This document shows, piece after piece, positions 11,931 to 24,324 of a DNA stretch of 64,000 nucleotides. A program made the translations under genes and the position numbers. Position 1 is the first letter of the stretch. Every line of letters begins with the position of its first letter. The DNA is taken from contig CP085830.1 of the NCBI GenBank assembly GCA_020809705.1, positions 4,340,001 through 4,404,000 of the forward strand, given 5' to 3'. The notes under the pieces are model-generated. The model saw only the letters and a program-made list of their open reading frames with translations, was not told the DNA's origin and did not search any database. This stretch comes from Calonectria ilicicola (taxonomy: Eukaryota; Ascomycota; Sordariomycetes; Hypocreales; Nectriaceae).

Positions 11931-13354
11931 TTACCTCCTCTTGGTCCAGCCCCGGGCATTGGAGATGCCCTTGATTCTCTTGGTGTACTTCCATAAGTGC
12001 CTGTACTTGGGGCCCTGGCGCTTCGCTTCCCAACCACGGGGCTTGACAGGGGGCTTGAGGCTGTGAATGCGAGTGGGGCGGAACTCGATGTCGGCGCCGG
12101 GGATGTTGTGGCGGGCCATGACTGAGGCCGTGTTGTCATCCCACACAGAACGGAACATGTTGAAGCCAAATGGCTTCAGGCCAAACTTGTCACGGAAAGA
12201 CTTGAGCGAGAAGCCGTCACGCTGCGCGTACAGCTCCTTCAGCTTGGCAACGTCGACCTTCTCACCGGGCTTCTGCTCGAGAAGATAGATGCCCAGACGG
12301 TGGTAGGGGGCGCCCTTCTGGGAGAAGGCGGGTAGCCAAGGCACGGCAAGCTGGTCCTCGGCCTTTATCCTGCTCAAGGGAAGTGAGGTGTCGGTGGGGT
12401 CGAGGGGAATGTTAGCAGCCAGGAAGTGGCATCGCTTCTTGAAGCCGTCGCTCTCGGCGTCGGGGACATCGGAGTCGAGGACGACAATGGAGACCAGGCG
12501 CTCGCCCTTGTCAAAGACCTGGACACGGAGTCTGGGGGGGTTCTCGCTGACTACACTGTCGACAATCTGGCCGGGGGGGATCTTGAGTTTGCGGAAGTAG
12601 AGCTGAACATCGGCTGTGGGCTCGAGCTTGGGTAAAACATCGGGAACAATGTTGAACTGGTCGATACGCTGCTTAATGAGGCGGTGGTCGTATGAGCGCC
12701 ACTTCTTCTCGGCATAGTAACGGTAGATGGGCTTGTTCATGTCGCCTGATGCCGTAGGTTAGTACCAATAAAGATTTCAGGGTCATTTTGGGCCAATTGA
12801 GGCCAATTCGTCCCAATTGGCGGATCCAACTTACCCAGACCGTCCTCAAATCGCTTCTTGACCACAGGATCGTTCACATCAGCCAAGATCTTGAGCTCGT
12901 CGAGATGCCTCCGCATGCTGGCCAGCTTGGTGTCCTTCATATCCTGGCCGCCCTTGACCTTGTCTGCGCCTTTGGCCTCGAGCAGAGTAATCTTCTCCAG
13001 CGCTTGTGTGATTTGAGCCAGCTTCTGGTCACGATCGGCGGCCAGAATCTTGCGGGCTTCCTGGAAGGCCTGGTACGGCAGGTGCTCGAAGGGGAGGTGG
13101 GAGGTGGTGCGGATGGCGGCACGGCGACGGCGGGAGCCAATTGGCATCTTGCCGGTCTTTAGAAGCTGGGCCTCGAACTCGGGGAGCACTGTGTTGGGGT
13201 CGAGGTCTTGAGGCGTAGCCTCTGCGGGCGTGGGCGTGGGCTGGGCATCGGCAGCGCGGGCGGCGGCGACGGAGAAGGGGCGGGCGCTGACGACGGAGGG
13301 ATGGCGCAGCTGGCGGGCGAGCGGCCTCACGACGGCCTGACACCGCGACGACAT
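11931..13354 (-). CDS. MRPL35: Mitochondrial large-subunit ribosomal protein mL38 (yeast MRPL35 type)
   Basis: Component of the mitochondrial 54S ribosomal subunit. Exons 13354-12835 and 12745-11931 give 444 residues; the intron is GTAAGT...CAG. The first ~35 residues are Arg/Ala/Ser-rich without acids ([20 protein letters not shown]), a matrix-targeting presequence. An alpha-helical middle part follows (around residues 70-170). Exon 2 encodes a phosphatidylethanolamine-binding-protein-like fold with [21 protein letters not shown] and [12 protein letters not shown], as known for mL38. The basic C-terminus ends [12 protein letters not shown]. The gene is divergent from uL4m across a 306-base shared promoter. 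The stop codon TAA is followed by G, so a GTAAG donor overlaps it; an alternative C-terminus is possible but not needed. Confidence 0.88.
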
Positions 13355-13660
13355 GGTGGTGGTGGCGATGTGGTGGTGGTTTTTGGAGTCGTTGCCAGAC
13401 AAGACTGTCCACGAGAAAAAAGCTCCAGACCAGTCCGAGTGAGTGAGTTGAGTGCCCCCACTAAAAAATCGGCCGTTGTGCCATGCGGATTGGCCAGTGC
13501 GGAAGCGGCCGAACCACTTTTGCAGAACAGCAACACCAGCGAGCATCACGATTTTCGACATCGAAACCGCCTGAGGAAAAAAATAAATATATATATACCA
13601 CCACAGCCGCCCACGCACTTCTCTCGACCGACGGAAAGACGCTCGGGCGTGTGTAGCAAA
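13355..13660. promoter_or_regulatory. Bidirectional promoter between mL38 and uL4m genes
   Basis: The two start codons are 306 bases apart and point away from each other, so both 5' UTRs and promoters must lie here. A short AT tract (AAATAAATATATATATA near 13580-13596) sits within it. Co-regulation of two mitoribosomal proteins is plausible but inferred. Confidence 0.6.
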
Positions 13661-14777
13661 ATGGCTGGAAAGGGAATTGGCTGCCTTGCTGAGGCCATGG
13701 GCGCTCTGCGGGTGTCTGCCATGAAGGTATGATGATTCTGCGACGACGACGAATTGCACACACGGGCTCACAGAGAAACACAGCCTGCGACCCTGGGCAG
13801 GACCTTTACCCGGTCAATGGCCACCGAGGCCTCTGCATCCGACATTTCAAAGGCCGCCGCTGCTGCCGCCTCGAATCCCCAGGCCATTCTCGACTCTTGG
13901 AACCCAAGTCAGTTCTCACTCCTCTGCCTCTCATGCCTCCATCTTGCGGCATCATGGCTAGTCCCCCATCCAATCCAACTCTCCTACTAACAATTGACTA
14001 GTCTCTACCGTCCCCGTCACTATTCACAACTTCCCCTCGCTCGAGCCCACCTCCCTCGAGCAATGGTCCGTCAACCACCTCTACCTACCCCTCCGCCGCG
14101 ACCTCCTCCACCTCGCCGTCGTCTACGAGGGCGACAACACCCGACAAGGAACCGCCTCCAGCAAAACCCGATGGGAGGTCCACGGTTCCCACCGCAAGAT
14201 GCGCCCCCAGAAGGGTACCGGTCGCGCCCGTCTCGGCACCAAGCAGAGCCCCGTGCTCCGTGGTGGTGGTAAGACCTTCGGCCCCAAGCCCCGCGACTTC
14301 GGCACCAGCCTAAACCGCAAGGTCTACGACAAGGCCTGGCGCACTGCCCTGAGCTATCGCTACCGCAAGGGCGACCTGATTGTCTGCGAGGACGGTATGG
14401 ATCTGGTGCTTCCCGAGGACTTTGAGCTGGTCGCTGGCCAGTACATGAAGGATGGTCTGAAGGAGTCGTACTTGAAGCGGTACATGACGGGCGTCCTGGG
14501 CAACCTCGGTCTCGGACGTGCCAACGGCCGAACCCTCTTCGTCACGGGCGACCGCCGTGAGGCTCTATTTGACGCTATGGAGCAGGTCCCCCAGCACGGC
14601 CGAGTGCTGGACCTCGAAGACGTAGATGTCAAGGATCTTTTGGAGACTGGCAAGGTGGTGCTAGAGCGCAGTGTGCTTAGGGAGTTGATTGAGCAGCACC
14701 AGAGCGACCTGGTGAGCAAGGTTGTGATGCAGGGCCTGGTCAAGGGCGGGCCAGCCACTGGCACAAAAGTCCTATGA
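13661..14777 (+). CDS. YML6: Mitochondrial ribosomal protein uL4m (yeast Yml6 type)
   Basis: Large-subunit mitoribosomal protein lining the peptide tunnel. Exons 13661-13726, 13784-13907 and 14002-14777 give 321 residues. Exon 1 is a 22-residue start of the presequence (MAGKGIGCLAEAMGALRVSA). Exon 2 completes it and adds an Ala-rich linker. Exon 3 carries the L4/L1e domain: the strand TVPVTIHNFPSLEP, the basic loop WEVHGSHRKMRPQKGTGRAR, then FGPKPRDFGTSLNRKVYDKA. These are hallmark L4 segments. The acceptor of exon 2 was chosen because only the later CAG keeps the frame. It converges with PGS1 (302 bases between stops). Confidence 0.9.
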
Positions 14778-15079
14778 GCTTAAAAAGGTTCAGCAATGAG
14801 GGGATTTTTGTTGAGATGAAAAACTGTGTAGACTAGACATGTACTATTGATGTATACAAAAAATCAAAATGTCAAATGACACGACACTCTACTGAACTGA
14901 TGGTTTCGTCCAAAAAGCCCCGAGCAGAATGTGTATAGTCTAGTCTAGTTGGGTATCTCGAATCACGGCCCAGGTTTCAATTCCTCTGTCAAAGAGAAAC
15001 AACCGAGCCAGAGAGGAAAACGTTGTATCCAAAAAATAATCTACACTGACCTCACGGTCAAGCCTGTACCGGGATGCTT
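14778..15079. other. Convergent 3' region between uL4m and PGS1
   Basis: The stops of uL4m (plus) and PGS1 (minus) face each other here. The stretch should hold both 3' UTRs and polyadenylation signals. Nothing else is seen. Confidence 0.6.
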
Positions 15080-16866
15080 CTATAGCGCTCCGCCTACAGC
15101 CGATACAATCCACATAGCCACCCTTACTTTGAGGCCAACCCTTCGATCGTTGGTTGCAAAGGTATCCCTTGTTACCTTATCTGCGTGGTCCTGTAGCCAG
15201 CGCTGTTCATCACCAAGGCGAGATTTGAGTGCATCATCCTTTGTCACAATGAGGGCGCCAGCCTCGAGATCGTGCGAGTAGCTTCGCTTTGTGTAGTTGG
15301 AGCTGCCGATGATGCTCATGGCTGGGTTCTTATCCCCAGGCATGGTAATCCAGAGACCCTTGGCGTGGTATGTCCAGCCGCCAGGTTGACCGACGACACC
15401 ATGGCGCCATTCTTTGAGCGTAATGTCCGAATCTCGGCCTTGGTGGTGCACACGGTGGACAAAGCGGCGGGCGAGGAGGGTGTAGGCATCTGGGAGAAGA
15501 CCCGAGACACCCTTGGACTTGTAGAAGCCGTTTGCCTCGGGGTGAGCAGTGATGACGGTGTTGTTTGTTGAAGCAGTGTTGAGGAGAAGCTTTGTGAGTG
15601 AGGGGGCAGGGTTGAAGTACCCAGCAGTAAAAGTCCAAGAGGACTCTTTATATGCAGGAGAGGCCAAGGTCTTGAGAATGTGAGTAACAATGGGCAGCTC
15701 GGTGGAGGTATCTGGCTTCATGATCTGTGACATTTGCCCAAGCATGTAAACTCTAGTGTCCTCAATATCCTTTCCTGGGGGCTTCCCGCCAGGTGGATGT
15801 ATCAAGGATTGCAACTTTGACGTGCTGCTCTTGATAAAAGCCTGGGGCTTCTCAAGTGGTGAAGGAGCCGAATTCGACTTGGGCCATGCGAGGTTAAAGC
15901 CAGCAGGCTCCTGGGATGGCTCGACCAGGAACGAAAAGGATCCAACACCTGAGTGAAGCTTCTCAAAGTGATCGGTGACCTCCTTTGAGGAAAAGAGGTG
16001 GTATCGGTCCTGGCGATTGGTAAAGTAGTCTGTAGAGAGGTTGGCTCTGCACACAAAAGTTAGTCCATGACCCGGTATAAAACTGCAAAAATAAAGACAG
16101 ACAACATACCCAGACATGATAATCTCGTCGTCCACGCCATACAGCTTCATGTGCTGCAACCCCCACCCCTCATTGATGCGCTTGGGGATGTACTGCTTCC
16201 GCAGCCCAGTCAGGTTTGGCGTATGATACATGCGGATCTCGACTCGGTCGGCCCCAAACTCGGACACTAGCGGCGCCAGCAGCGACGCACTCGACGGGTT
16301 GGGCGCCTCGCGGGTGCCCCGCAGCGCATCAGTCAGGATGCTCAGCTTCACGTCTGGGTTCCGTCGCATCGCCTCCTGCAGCGTCTCAATGAGCTCCTCC
16401 TCCGACTTGCCAATGTACAGCGTCGAGAGGAAGATGCGCCGTCGTGCATTGCGGATCCGGTCCTGTTGCGCGTCTGGTCAGCACGGGGCATGTTCCTCTC
16501 TGGTTGGTGTCTGGGGAATTATAGCTGCAGCTGGGAATAGCTTCACCACCCCTCTTGCAGACAACGGTCCCGTCTAACCTTTAGCGTCTCGTAAAATTCG
16601 GTCGGCGTCTTGATGATCCTGACCTGGTCGCCCCGGATATCGAAGCTCGGTGCCAGGCGGTCCAGCTCACTGACAAAGGGCGCCAGGGCTCCGGCGCCGC
16701 TCACAGCGCTGGGGGGAGCTCCAGCTCCAGCTCCAGCCCCGGCTCCAGAGGGCATCGCATACCGTCTGCACTGGAAGCGGGCAGGCGGCGATGCATGCGG
16801 GGCGGCCGACTTGAAGGCTGGCACCCGGAGCTTGGAGGTGCAGCGGGCGCAGCTCCGGACGAGCAT
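15080..16866 (-). CDS. PGS1: CDP-diacylglycerol-glycerol-3-phosphate 3-phosphatidyltransferase (Pgs1)
   Basis: Makes phosphatidylglycerophosphate in mitochondria, the committed step of cardiolipin synthesis. Exons 16866-16579, 16462-16110 and 16046-15080 join in frame to 535 residues. The N-terminus MLVRSCARCTSKLRVPAF is a matrix presequence, followed by an Ala/Gly-Pro repeat encoded by a run of GCTCCA-type units (about 16712-16746). The protein belongs to the phospholipase D superfamily. The first HKD motif is HMKLYGVDD (His200, Lys202, Asp207). The second block has HAKGLWITMPGD followed by IIGSSNYTKRSYSHD. The region LSTLYIGKSEEELIETLQ matches Pgs1. It is divergent from the NDUFA12 gene (283 bases between starts). 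Confidence 0.9.
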
Positions 16867-17149
16867 TGCGCAATTGGTGAGTTTTTTTGACTGGGCAATT
16901 GAATAGAGTATATCCCAACCCCAGAGATCCAATGCCGAGTTTCGGAACGCCTTTTTTTTCTCTACACCTTGAAGCTCCAAAAATATTATTACCTTCCCAC
17001 TGCGTATCATTGGCAGCCGCTGGCGGGCAGAGGTGGGTTTAGCCGGGGATGAGCCGCTCCCGGCAACTCTTCAACTTGCGTCGTTGAATGACCTCGACCG
17101 TGCCATTCCGCTTCCCCCACGCCGAGGTCAATTGTCGCCATCAGCAACC
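16867..17149. promoter_or_regulatory. Bidirectional promoter between PGS1 and NDUFA12 genes
   Basis: The 283 bases between two divergent start codons must contain both promoters. This is the second such divergent pair of mitochondrial genes within 4 kb. No specific element was identified. Confidence 0.55.
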
Positions 17150-17847
17150 ATGTCGACGCTCACCCGTACGTTCCGCAACCTGCGAAAGGTTGGAATCAAG
17201 GTATGTGCCGCCCGCCCAAGCGCCCAATTGCACTTCCAGGCGCCAATTGCTGACCCCCCCGAGTAGGATTACTTCAACCAGCTGCTGGTATGTAGCCGAT
17301 GCCCTCGAATCACGACGACCAGTTTGGACTAACGACTCCCGCTCGCGACGAACAGTACATTGGTACGCCCTCCCGCTCCGCTTCTTCCGCTTCATCCCCC
17401 GCCCCAGGATCCGAAAACTGACGCCTTCTCTCTCTGCAGGTGACACCAAGCACGGTCATCTCGTGGGCGTCGACCGCGCCGGCAACAAGTACTTTGAGAA
17501 CAACGAGGAATTGCCTCTCCGAACCCGCTGGGTCGAGTACGCCGTCCATGACTACGACGCCGCCCACATCGAGCCCGGCTGGCACGCCTGGATCAGCTAC
17601 TCCCTCGACACTCCCCCCACCCAGGACCCTCTGATCCAGCCCGGCACCCGTCACTTCGAGCCTACCAAGGCCATCCCCAACTACACCCAGACCCGGGGTG
17701 CCTTCAAGACCTACAACACGTACGTTGCGGATATTCGGCCCGAGAAAACGCAAAGGGAGATTATTGAGGGGCATGCAATTGCTAACACTCTACAGTACCA
17801 AGCCCAAGATTCAGGCTTGGCAACCCGTGGCTGCTCAGCGGTCATAA
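17150..17847 (+). CDS. NDUFA12: NADH:ubiquinone oxidoreductase subunit NDUFA12 (B17.2)
   Basis: Accessory subunit of respiratory complex I in the inner mitochondrial membrane. Five exons, 17150-17200, 17267-17287, 17356-17362, 17440-17719 and 17796-17847, give 136 residues, the usual size. Exons 2 and 3 are microexons of 21 and 7 bases. They are needed to make DYFNQLL-YIG, which leads into GDTKHGHLVGVDRAGNKYFE, the B17.2 signature. Further family features are RTRWVEYA, then IEPGWHAWISY and TPPTQDP. The last exon supplies TKPKIQAWQPVAAQRS. All four introns are GT-AG and 66-77 bases long. The gene converges with NNT. Confidence 0.9.
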
Positions 17848-18132
17848 GCATCAGGGATTGGATCAGTCGCAGGGCGCATGTGTACATATTTTCTTGCACA
17901 GGGTTAGAAGAATGGAACTTTAAAAGAAGCCAAAACAACAACTTGTTCAACATCAAAACCCAACGCCTCTCAAAAGATGCTAGCTACTTGCGTGCATTTG
18001 AGGCGCAGTGAGTGAATTGAAGGAACCACGCATCGTCTGCCATTTAGGAATATGTGCACGCTATATATCAATGCTTCTCGGGCTATGAACAACTATGCAA
18101 CCCATATATGACGCATCCTCCGAAAAATGTTT

Positions 18133-21100
18133 CTACAACTTTGACTCAATTGCTGATTTAATAGCTGCGGAAAGTGATTAGAATGTGCCAAAAAAAAAAA
18201 AAAATGGTACGAATGGGTTATGGTACTAACCTTCACAAGTCACTCTGGCATCGCCAAATAGCATTCTTGCATTGGGCATAAAGAACATGGGGTTCGGCAC
18301 ATCCGCTATTTGTGTTAGTAACTAATGCATATATGCCAAAGAAATGAGCAGACTCACCATAGCCACTGGCCAAGCTTCTCTTCATGACAACCACCTGCTT
18401 AGCCTTCCAGGCATGAAGCACGGGCATTCCCTCAATTGAGCTGCCCTTTTCCATAGCAATGGGATTGACGGTATCGTTGGCACCAATAACCAAAGCCATG
18501 TCAGTGTCAGGGAAATCGTCGTTGATCTCATCCATCTCCAGTACGATATCGTACGGAACACTTGCCTCTGCAAGGAGCACGTTGCACTGGCCAGGCATAC
18601 GGCCTGCAACAGGATGAATGGCAAAACGAACGCTGATGCCCTTGGAGCGCAGAGTAGAAACAATGCTCGATAGAGCATATTGAGCCTTGGCCACTGCCAT
18701 GCCGTAGCCGACGATGATGATGACCGACTCAGAATTGAGTAGGGAGTCTGCAAGTTCATCCACTGAAACCTGCGTGACTTCTCCCTGAGGTTTAAATTCC
18801 TGAACTGCCGTTGTTGAAGTACCTATACCTCCAAACAAAACATTGGTAAGGGATCGATTCATGGCGACACACATGACGTATGACAAAATAGATCCAGAAA
18901 CGCCTATCAGGGCTCCTACGCTTGTCAACAGCGGATTATCAAGCATGAAACCTTCAGCTACAAGCGCGAATCCACTGTACGCATTCAAAACGGTAATGAC
19001 GACGGCTAATCACTTAGTGAGCACTCTAGACGATGAATTTACGCGGGTCAACTTACGCATGTCAGCGCCTCCAATTGCTGATGTGGTGGTATATCCCTTG
19101 ATGAAACTCAACAGCGTATTGGCCGCCAATGCTCCAGCGGCAATCATAGGACTACCTGGGGCCATGGTAATAAATGCCCCCATTGTGGCTGCATTAGTTG
19201 CAAGCAAGCCAGAGTTGATGACATGTTGTCCCGGCAATATCTTGGGCTTCGAGGCCATTTTACCAGCAAGTTTCATAAATGCTACAATTGAACCAGTAAA
19301 GGTAATACCGCCTATGCAAGTGTCAGCGTCAATTCCGTCGACAAGCCAGAGTTTTGTTACCTATAAGTACTCCAAGATAGGCTGTGACCATGTGAAGAGT
19401 TGACACATCGTTGATGTCAGCCATGACGCTGCCAATGCTGGTCAGAACGGCTGCCAGGCCTACGACGGAGTGGAGAGCAGCAACGGTCTGGGGAAGGTCT
19501 GTAGGGGTGATTCGTTTGCCGATAAGAAATCCTGTCCATTGTGAGCTGAACTTCTTTTCAAGCTAATCAGAGTACATTACTTACCAGCAAGAGCGCCAAC
19601 GGCAGCAAGGCCGCCAAACTGGGCAAGAACCTCGGGTGAGAATCCAGCAGCAAGCAGAGAGGCCAAAACACCAGTGCCTACACCGAGGATTCCGAGCATG
19701 TTGCCCATGCGAGCTGTTGTCTGAGAGGCAAGACCTGAGAGGGAACCAATGCAGAGGAGGGTACTAATGAGATAGCCAGCCTGGACTAAACCCGCGGCAC
19801 CAGTCGAGGCAGCGGCGAGAAAACCACCGCCGCAAAGAGCTGCGGGGACAGCATAAAGCCAAGGGTACTCAGGGGGATCAGTTGGCCCTTGACACCTATT
19901 AGCCCTCAATTCATCTCAATCACATCCAGGGTTCAACTCACGCTTAAACATGTCCAGCATACGCTTTGTGATGACAAAGCCACCACCAACGTTAACAAAG
20001 GCGAGTAAAACACTGAGAGCTCCAAAAGTTTGGGGAATGGTTTCGGGGAAATATCCACCACCAAGAATGAACAGGCCACCAATACCAACCATTCCAGAGA
20101 TGGCATTGGTAACGCTCATCAGGGGCGAATGCAAGGCCGGAGCGACACCCCAGACAACACGATAACCGATGAGACTAGCAAGAGCAAAGGTAAAGGCGTT
20201 GGACATGAGAAGCGGGCTGGTAAACTTTCCAAGTGCCAGTACACCACCCATTCCAGCAGTGACGCCGGCCACCTCTCGTGTCTTCTTCTGCCAAGGGGTC
20301 AATTCCACGGGCTCTACAACGGCAGCCTTAACCTCAGGCTTGGCTGGGGCAGGTGGGGGAGTCGGCCGAGGAGCTGGGGGCAAGATTTCGCCGTCCTTGG
20401 TGACAATGGCACCTCGAACAACTTCATCTGCGAGATCAATGCCGAATTCCTTGCTTCTGGGAGCCATTGACAAGAGCAGCTTGGTGATGTTGTTGGAATA
20501 GAGGGTCGAGGACTGGGTAGGCAATCGGGAAGGCAGGTCTGTGTAACCTGTGGGATCAAATTAGGACAATTGCTGCTAAATTGCAAAAAGTCACTTACCA
20601 ATAATCTTGACATCGTTGTAGGTCGCTATTTTTCCCTTCTCGGTCGCAGCACAGTTGCCTCCAGCTTCAGCAGCCAAGTCAACAATGACGCTTCCGGGCT
20701 TCATGACATCGAGCATATCTTTGGTGATGAGCTTGGGTGCAGGCTTTCCGGGGATCAGAGCAGTTGTGATGATGATGTCAACTTCTTGGGCTTGTTCCTT
20801 GAACAGTTTCATCTCAGCCTCGATAAACTCTTTGCTCATTTCTTTAGCATAGCCGCCAGCACCGGAGCCATCTTCTTCGATTTCAACTTCGATGAATTCG
20901 GCACCAAGTGACTGAACCTGTTCACGCGCAGCGGACCGAGTATCAAATCCACGAACAATAGCTCCCATACGACGAGCAGTGGCAATGGCACTCAGACCAG
21001 CCACACCAGCACCGATAACCAGGACCTTACAGGGGGGGATCTTTCCAGCGGCTGTGACCTGACCGGTCAAAAACCTTCCGAATACATTAGACGCTTCAAG

Positions 21101-21915
21101 GACGGCCTTGTAGCCGGCAATGTTTGCCATGCTGCTCAGGGCATCAAAGACTTGGGCACGGGAGATACGGGGGACCATGTCCATTGCGAAGCTGGTGGCT
21201 TTCTTGGCAGCAATCTTTTCAACGAGGTCCTTGTTCTGGGCGGGCTGGAGGAACGAAATGATGGTCTGGCCTTCCTTCATGGCGTCGACTTCACTCAGCT
21301 CAGGACCACGGACCTTGAGGACAATGTCGGAACCAGACCAAACTTGCTTGGCGTCTACAAGAGTTGCGCCAGCCTGTTCGTACGCAGCATCAAGAAAGTC
21401 GGCGTCGACACCGGCGCCTCGCTCAACGAGGACGGTGCCAAAGCCCTTCTTCTTCAAGAGGATGACATTGGCAGGAGTCAGAGCCACACGGCGCTCACCG
21501 GGGAAGAGCTCCTTGGGAGCTCCGACAGTGAGCCGGTCATAGGGTGTGCTAGGTGGTACAACAACAGTGGAATGAGTTCGCGGGGTTGGAGGCGGAGGAG
21601 ATGTCGCAATGGCAGAAGCATGGCGAACAAGGGCGAGAGACTTGGGAACAGCTGGGACGAGTGCGCGATGGAGGTTTACAGGCGCAATTGAGGTATGCCA
21701 TCGCTTTGGGCGAGAGAGGGCAATTGGGTCTGAGGAAGGCCCAAAAAGACATTTCAAGTCAGTTGCGAGAATTCAATTGACGAAGCTTTCTAAGAATTAT
21801 AAAACTTGCCTCGGAAGCGCAGACAAGAAGTCGCAACCAGGCGCGAAGCTAGACAGAGCTCTGGGGTGGCCGAGGCCGAGGCCGAAGCCACGGGGAAAAG
21901 TAGGCTCGAGGCCAT
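18133..21915 (-). CDS. NNT: NAD(P) transhydrogenase, mitochondrial (proton-translocating)
   Basis: Inner-membrane enzyme that uses the proton gradient to reduce NADP+ with NADH. The nine-exon model is 21915-21810, 21729-20599, 20547-19942, 19887-19585, 19531-19361, 19311-19057, 19005-18358, 18305-18231 and 18164-18133, giving 1108 residues (animal NNT about 1086). Order: presequence (about 1-80); domain I with [15 protein letters not shown] and the NAD-binding loop [20 protein letters not shown]; linker and membrane domain II with many helices; domain III with [26 protein letters not shown] and [14 protein letters not shown]. Intron 1 appears to be GC-AG (GCAAGT...CTCAG), because no ATG lies in frame in exon 2 and the upstream ATG joins exactly. 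The final 32-base exon encodes [10 protein letters not shown]. Confidence 0.9.
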
Positions 21916-23070
21916 ACCGGGGAGAGCTGGAGCTATATCTAGCTAAAAACTCATCCGCGCACCATTTGTGAAATGGTGGTGGTGGTGGTGGTGGTGGCAG
22001 TGGGTGGAGGGAGGCGGGAGCGAGAATCGGAGCTCGGATGATGCAGTGTGACGTTAGAGGCACAACCAGCAGCGATGGCACTTACAGCCACGCGAGGGGA
22101 CCAGGGTATAGAAGAAAAAAAAAGGACGACTAGCGGGACGCTGGAGAAAAGAATGAAGAAGCCATCCACAAGCCGAGAGGGAAACCGGTCTCGCGAAGGT
22201 ATTCAGACTTGAGGAAAGAGGAGGAGAAGAAGGAAAGGAAAAGAAAGAAGAGGAGAGGAGAGAGGAGAAGAGAAGGAGAGGAGCGCAGAGCATCGGCACG
22301 AGGACACGAGACACGAGGGCACAAGGGCGCCAGGAGGGGTCCTACCGTCTTTCCGGTTCCCAATCGGCTATAATAGAAGCAGAAAAAACAACGGAGACGT
22401 ACATGTACCCTCGAAAAATACACATCTCGGCAGGCCATTGCCATTGTGCGCGGACGGAGCAACCCGCCGCACAAGACGGAGCACGCCTCGGAGGACGAAG
22501 CCCACACCCAGCACAGGGCCGCAGGGCCACAGGGGGAGGAAGGAGGGGGCACTTACAAGGGTAGCTTGAAAGCAGCCGCCCACCCACACACCAGTCACGT
22601 CACTAGCTAGCACCCAGAGCCGGGCCAGGGTCGCCTATGCTGAAGCTAGGCAGTGGGCAGGGAGTAGTTGTAGTTGGTTTGAGCGCAGGGGAGTGCTAGC
22701 AGTATGTATGTATGTACAGAGTACTGTAGAGAGTACCTATACAACCTATACAATCAGCCAAGCCAAGGCAACCAGCTAGGCGACACCACCGCCTCCTACC
22801 ACCTACCGAAGGCTCCGGACCACTCGCTCGCTCACTGCGCAGGCGATCAATTCGCCAGCCCAGTTGTGGGGTGATGTGCGCCATGGCCGCTAGCAAAACC
22901 CGGGGGCGGGGCAAATGTCTTGTAGCCCCTCGGCCTCAAAAAGGTGTTGCAAGCCACAATGCCAGACGACGACGACGACGACTTGTCTCAGCGTGTGCAT
23001 GCATGTACATGTACAGTATGTGAGCGAGTATTTTATTTTATTTTTTTTTCCCATACCTTCCCCGCTTCCT

Positions 23071-23135
<65 letters not shown>

Positions 23136-24324
23136 TCACCAAAAAGTATGGTACATGGCCTGATGCACTCGCGTCAAAAAAGAAGAAACGTGAAAGAAAC
23201 TTTGCATCATGGAGGGCCATGCTCCCGCGCCACTGGCCAGCCCAGAAAACCATATGACGCCGGCTGATCGGTCCCCAGACCTGTACGATCCTGCAGCAAC
23301 CGTGTGAGGGGAACCCGGCCAGCTGCCTGATCGAGGACACCCTTCCATCCCTTCTTCTCCTGGCTTCTCCTGCATCCGAGAGGGTGTGTTGTTCGGATAT
23401 TTCGTCGGGAACCGATCGGAAAACGGTCGAGAGCTTCACCTCGACCAACGGCCCGAGCCTGGTTTGCATTGCTTATTAGAGTTCAACTGACAGATTCCAG
23501 CCACACTGGTGGTGTTAACACACGCGACACCACGCGCGGAATCATCATGAGCCATGCCATGCATGCATAACATGGAAATTGTCTTGCATTGTTTCATCAC
23601 GCGATTCCATTAGTCTTCTTCAATTGGCATTCCAAAAAATAATAATAGTAATAATAAATGAAAAAAAAAACCATCTTCAACCTGGATTAAACCCGCTCAT
23701 CAACCCCGCATCCAAATTCATCACCAACCTGGTCGCCAATACCTTAGCCTAAGATGGTTTCAATTCTGCCAATCTTTCACTAAATCAGCATCAATTTCCA
23801 GATTCAGAAATCCACTCCAATTGCATACCAAATGCGTGACATCGGTCAGGAACTTGTCAGCGTTTGGAACATCGCCGTTGCATATGCAACGTAACCCTGC
23901 AAGAGCATGTTACGAACATCAAAAGAACCATTGCAAAGAAAAAAAGTGAGACGATGAAACGCTACCCCGGCAACTTTATTAATTTTTTCGCTTCCATTTT
24001 TTCATCATCTTGAATTTACCAACATTAACCATCTTCAAACGCGCAGTTCAAGGCTATGGTGTTGCAAAGCAACTTTGTATGCTCAATGGCAACATGCAGC
24101 GATCAATCATCAATGAGAAAGAGTAAATCAGATAAAACCAAGATAGATTCATCAAATGAGAGGCGTTAGTTAGTAAGAGCTCTCTGAAATCGATTTAAAT
24201 AAATGAACGAATTGCCCAACATGTTGCTCAACAGTGTTCCCAAATGCTTACCTCATGCCTTCTCGCTCCGCCATTTCATTCTTGTCCAGTCTCGCAATTC
24301 AGCACATCATCAACGAGTGTTACC
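21916..24324. other. Intergenic region: NNT promoter and simple repeats
   Basis: The stretch holds the NNT upstream region, including a GGT/CCA triplet run near 21973-21999 and a long purine-rich (GA) tract at about 22205-22290, a 60-base CA repeat, and AT-richer DNA beyond 23.5 kb. Candidate frames here are low-complexity translations. No gene is supported. A GTAAGT on the minus strand near 22080 could be a 5' UTR donor of NNT. Confidence 0.5.
23072..23132. repeat. (CA)n microsatellite
   Basis: About 30 uninterrupted CA units. It is likely length-variable between strains. Confidence 0.95.

Noticed and set aside
12735..12741. Starting mL38 at the Met of MNKPIYRYY in exon 2
   Set aside because: An upstream exon with a matrix presequence joins in frame through a canonical intron and matches the known mL38 layout.
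22889..23469. Frames with Cys-Val or Thr-His runs
   Set aside because: They are translations of the CA repeat.
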